In this document: piece by piece, positions 41,101 to 42,018 of the stretch
Numbering within the stretch: position 1 is the first letter of the stretch
Layout: every line of letters begins with the position of its first letter
NCBI RefSeq assembly: GCF_004348685.1
Contig: NZ_SMKO01000076.1
Span: 1-42,018 of the forward strand
From: Nonomuraea deserti
GTDB taxonomy: Bacteria > Actinomycetota > Actinomycetes > Streptosporangiales > Streptosporangiaceae
DNA length: 42,018 bases
Reading direction: 5' to 3'
Position numbers and translations under genes: made by a program
The notes under the pieces: model-generated
What the model was told of the DNA's origin: nothing
Seen by the model: only the letters and a program-made list of their open reading frames with translations
The model's database searches: none

Positions 41101-41385
41101 CTCCCCGAGACCGTGTCCCACGCCTACCTGCGCGCTCTCTTCGCACGCTACCGCGCGCATGTCAGGGCGCTCGCCGCCTACCGCCCGGCGCCCAGGGAGC
41201 TCGCCGTCGAGCTCGTCCAGCCGCGCGACGCGGACCACGCCGCCCGGAAGCGGGCGCTCCGTGATTGGCAGGAGCTCACCGGTGGCAGGGTGCGGGCGCA
41301 TCTCGTGGACGGCGATCATTATTCGATGCTGGCCGGACCGCAGGTGGCCAGGGTCGCCGCGACGCTGGACGCGGTGCTGCCCTGA
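38173..41385 (+). CDS. NRPS termination protein: half-C(degenerate)-A(Asn)-T-TE
   Basis: A 1070-residue NRPS. Residues about 30-215 resemble only the C-terminal lobe of a condensation domain (SPYSVVAAAYLLMVGRSTGT, then VDATLEYDTARLHAGYARLL) and contain no HHxxxDG, so this part cannot condense. The adenylation domain (about 225-715) has MYTSGSTGRPKGV and NEYGPTET; its pocket reads D-L-T-K-V-G-E-V-G, the standard Asn code. The carrier has Ser764 (LGGHSML). A type I thioesterase follows (about 815-1070), with Ser892 in GWSFGG, Asp919 in LDGHL and His1049 in GDHYSML. It should load Asn, receive the chain from a condensation domain on another protein, and release or cyclise the product. The start is TTG 38173: GAGGGG is 8 nt upstream of it but 14 nt from the in-frame ATG at 38179. 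Confidence 0.94.
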   Translation: MSMDNATGSRVAAAQATASWPPCPDGPAGTGRMPVELGGETADALLACAQRLHVSPYSVVAAAYLLMVGRSTGTRTPEIGLRLAGGNRRVAVRVELAGSLSFDQVAGEAEGSIKELTEGGVAAVPAMELTDTPAGSVALTLTVAVPLTEEWDEDGGRVDATLEYDTARLHAGYARLLAERLVTILRQAPRADTLDDIDLLGDRERAALVDTFNRTAVPFTGLADPVHVIIAARARRYAERVAVADGSRTLTYRELDELAGRLAARLAAAGAGPESRIGVRMEHGVALVVALLAVLKAGAAYVPLDPRWPELRASQLVTEAGCDLVLGPAGGAGSGLPHVGVDLDGLAAGPSRSVERAVSPAHLAYVMYTSGSTGRPKGVMISHGALANYVLWSASRYMRHPADEPAAPGGSVVHSSIAFDLTVTSLLTPLVAGHAVRLVDHADPRALPRALNAHPDLELIKLTPSHLRILNREPLAVPAGPRTFVVGGEALTSDLIAPLSTARVFNEYGPTETVVGCCVHEASAREPGAVPIGRPIANTRVYVLDGRMRPCGVGIPGELHVAGAGLARGYAAAPAETAVRFVPDPFSPEPGARMYRTGDLACHVPGGGLRFLGRIDDQVKVRGTRVDPEEIRHVVLDHPSVRDAVVVPLPSEEDVRVVVFAIPGSGAAAEPSAADVLSFVARRLPEAMVPEAVTWVAEFPLTANGKIDTRALGEPAPETVLSNRPADGEPADRAESRMMEIFEQLLQRTGFGTHADFFDLGGHSMLAVRLMARIHKEFGVSLPLGILFDDDARASTVARLAAAVRGGAERREDDLVRLRSGSGRTPLYLVHPAGGEVSHYRALAAELAEGRAVHAFQAPALDLLPEQTVPALAEEYYRHLPEGSPSIVGGWSFGGAVAYELAGLLLEHGRHVDRVVVLDGHLRVPEVPENDSLGQFADEIRRMFDIPDRLDLADLAGVTMEQGVERVFAAARASGRLPETVSHAYLRALFARYRAHVRALAAYRPAPRELAVELVQPRDADHAARKRALRDWQELTGGRVRAHLVDGDHYSMLAGPQVARVAATLDAVLP

Positions 41386-41418
41386 CCGGCTCCCAGCCGA
41401 ATCCTGCGGCTCGGCCGG
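41386..41418 (+). terminator. Possible GC-rich terminator after the operon
   Basis: Immediately after the last NRPS stop, CCGGC (41386-41390) pairs with GCCGG (41414-41418), enclosing an inner AGCCG (41395-41399)/CGGCT (41407-41411) stem. There is no T-run. It is in the right place to end the 29 kb transcript, but the stems are short. Confidence 0.35.
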
Positions 41419-41783
41419 CCGCTCGTGGTCCCGGTCGGCCCGGATCCGAGCCGGTCCGGTCATCCGCGCACCGCCGACCCCGACGCCGTTCGGGGAGCAT
41501 ACGACTCCGGCGACGGCTACGACGCCATCGCCCGATCCATCGACCTCGGCACCTGTGACACCTCAGCTCGTCGGCCCCGCATTCCGGCTCCCGGGCACAG
41601 GCGTCGGTGACCGGGAAGCCCGGCGCGCGCATCTGCTCGACGGCGGCATCCAGGTACAGGTGCCGGAGGTCAGCTCGGACACACGCCTGCGCTCGCCGCC
41701 TCCCTGGTCGTGATGGGGGAGTGCCGGAAAGGCATACCCGCGTGCCGCCGGGAGATCGGCGAGCGTACGAGCCGGACCGTGGA
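41419..41783. other. Gene-free stretch with possible transposase debris
   Basis: No convincing complete gene. On the minus strand at about 41600-41670 a short peptide RADLRHLYLDAAVEQMRAPG, then FPVTDACA, resembles a segment near the C terminus of Tn3-type transposases. On the plus strand around 41490-41550 a frame gives AVRGAYDSGDGYDAIARSID, reminiscent of a small helix-turn-helix. Both are too short to be sure. They may mark a recombination-scarred right border of the cluster. Confidence 0.25.
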
Positions 41784-42018
41784 TCAGTAGCAGTGCATGG
41801 ACGGCGGCTGGGACGTGGGCAGCTCAAGCCCTGTCCTGCCGAACCACTTCCGCAGCAGCCGGGCGGCCGTGCCGTCCCGCCACATCTGGGCGATCACCCG
41901 GTCGACGGCCTGGCAGCTGGCGATCTCGCCCTCCTTGAGGCCGACGCCCCACCGTTCCTCGCTGATCGGGTCGTTGAGCAGCCTGAAGCTGCCTGGGGCC
42001 TGTTCGGCGTACCCGGCC
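41784..42018 (-). CDS. Amino-acid ABC transporter substrate-binding protein, C-terminal part (edge-truncated)
   Basis: The last 78 codons of a minus-strand gene that continues beyond the window. The peptide includes FRLLNDPISEERWGVGLKEG, then CQAVDRVIAQMWRDGTAARL and LRKWFG, ending in MHCY and TGA at 41784-41786. This is the typical end of family 3 periplasmic solute-binding proteins ('...yGIalrKgd.elr..vn.al..l..dGt...i..kWf'). It is convergent with the biosynthetic operon and probably not part of it. Ligand class and lipoprotein signal cannot be seen from this fragment. Confidence 0.8.
   Translation of the reverse strand, partial: AGYAEQAPGSFRLLNDPISEERWGVGLKEGEIASCQAVDRVIAQMWRDGTAARLLRKWFGRTGLELPTSQPPSMHCY

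Noticed and set aside
41590..41720. Tn3-type transposase fragment
   Set aside because: Only about 25 residues look similar and the flanking frame is not transposase-like; mentioned only as possible debris in the gap entry.

Overview
The window is about 42 kb of very GC-rich DNA with actinomycete codon usage: GTG and TTG starts, ATGA stop/start overlaps and an F420-type enzyme family. No rRNA, tRNA or CRISPR array was seen. The general character fits a filamentous actinomycete, possibly Streptosporangiales; that placement is inference only.

Region 1 (about 1-12,140) is mixed genomic background. It holds the start of a frameshifted secreted protein, a MoxR ATPase / von Willebrand A / 13-residue-repeat operon, a SulP-carbonic anhydrase fusion, WD40 and TPR debris, a deazaflavin nitroreductase-hemerythrin fusion, a polysaccharide deacetylase with a probably broken 5' end, a divergent DHFR-fold/TetR pair, an ISAs1-like remnant and two small secreted proteins. 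Several of these genes are frameshifted or decayed. A 10-bp-stem hairpin at 12,112-12,140 closes the region.

Region 2 (12,267-41,385) is a 29 kb, one-directional, largely translationally coupled biosynthetic operon. In order it encodes: a RiPP-type radical SAM protein, a TauD/SyrP-like dioxygenase, MbtH, a 97-aa unknown protein, a stand-alone A-T protein, a C-A-(N-methyltransferase)-T-C NRPS, a cytochrome P450, an MFS exporter, an ACP-KS-AT-ACP-aminotransferase-C-A-T-C hybrid, a fatty-acyl-AMP ligase, a second TauD-like dioxygenase, and an A-T-TE NRPS with a degenerate half-condensation domain at its N terminus.

A coherent reading is as follows. The AMP ligase loads a fatty acid on the first ACP, KS-AT extends it once with malonyl-CoA, and the aminotransferase converts the beta-keto group to a beta-amine. 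The chain is then extended by ornithine (pocket read as DVGEVGSID), an unassigned residue X (DILSFVGTF), N-methyl-Asn/Asp (DLTKVGEVA) and Asn (DLTKVGEVG), and released by the TE. Two megasynthases end in a condensation domain while two adenylation proteins lack a working one, which suggests that two modules are split between proteins (C on one chain, A-T on the next). The two dioxygenases, the P450 and the radical SAM enzyme would add hydroxylations and possibly a C-methylation or other radical chemistry. The beta-amino-acyl start recalls iturin-type and puwainaphycin-type assembly lines, but I do not recognise this exact gene set.

Region 3 (41,386-42,018) holds a GC-rich hairpin, a gene-free stretch with possible transposase debris, and the 3' end of an amino-acid ABC transporter binding protein on the minus strand.
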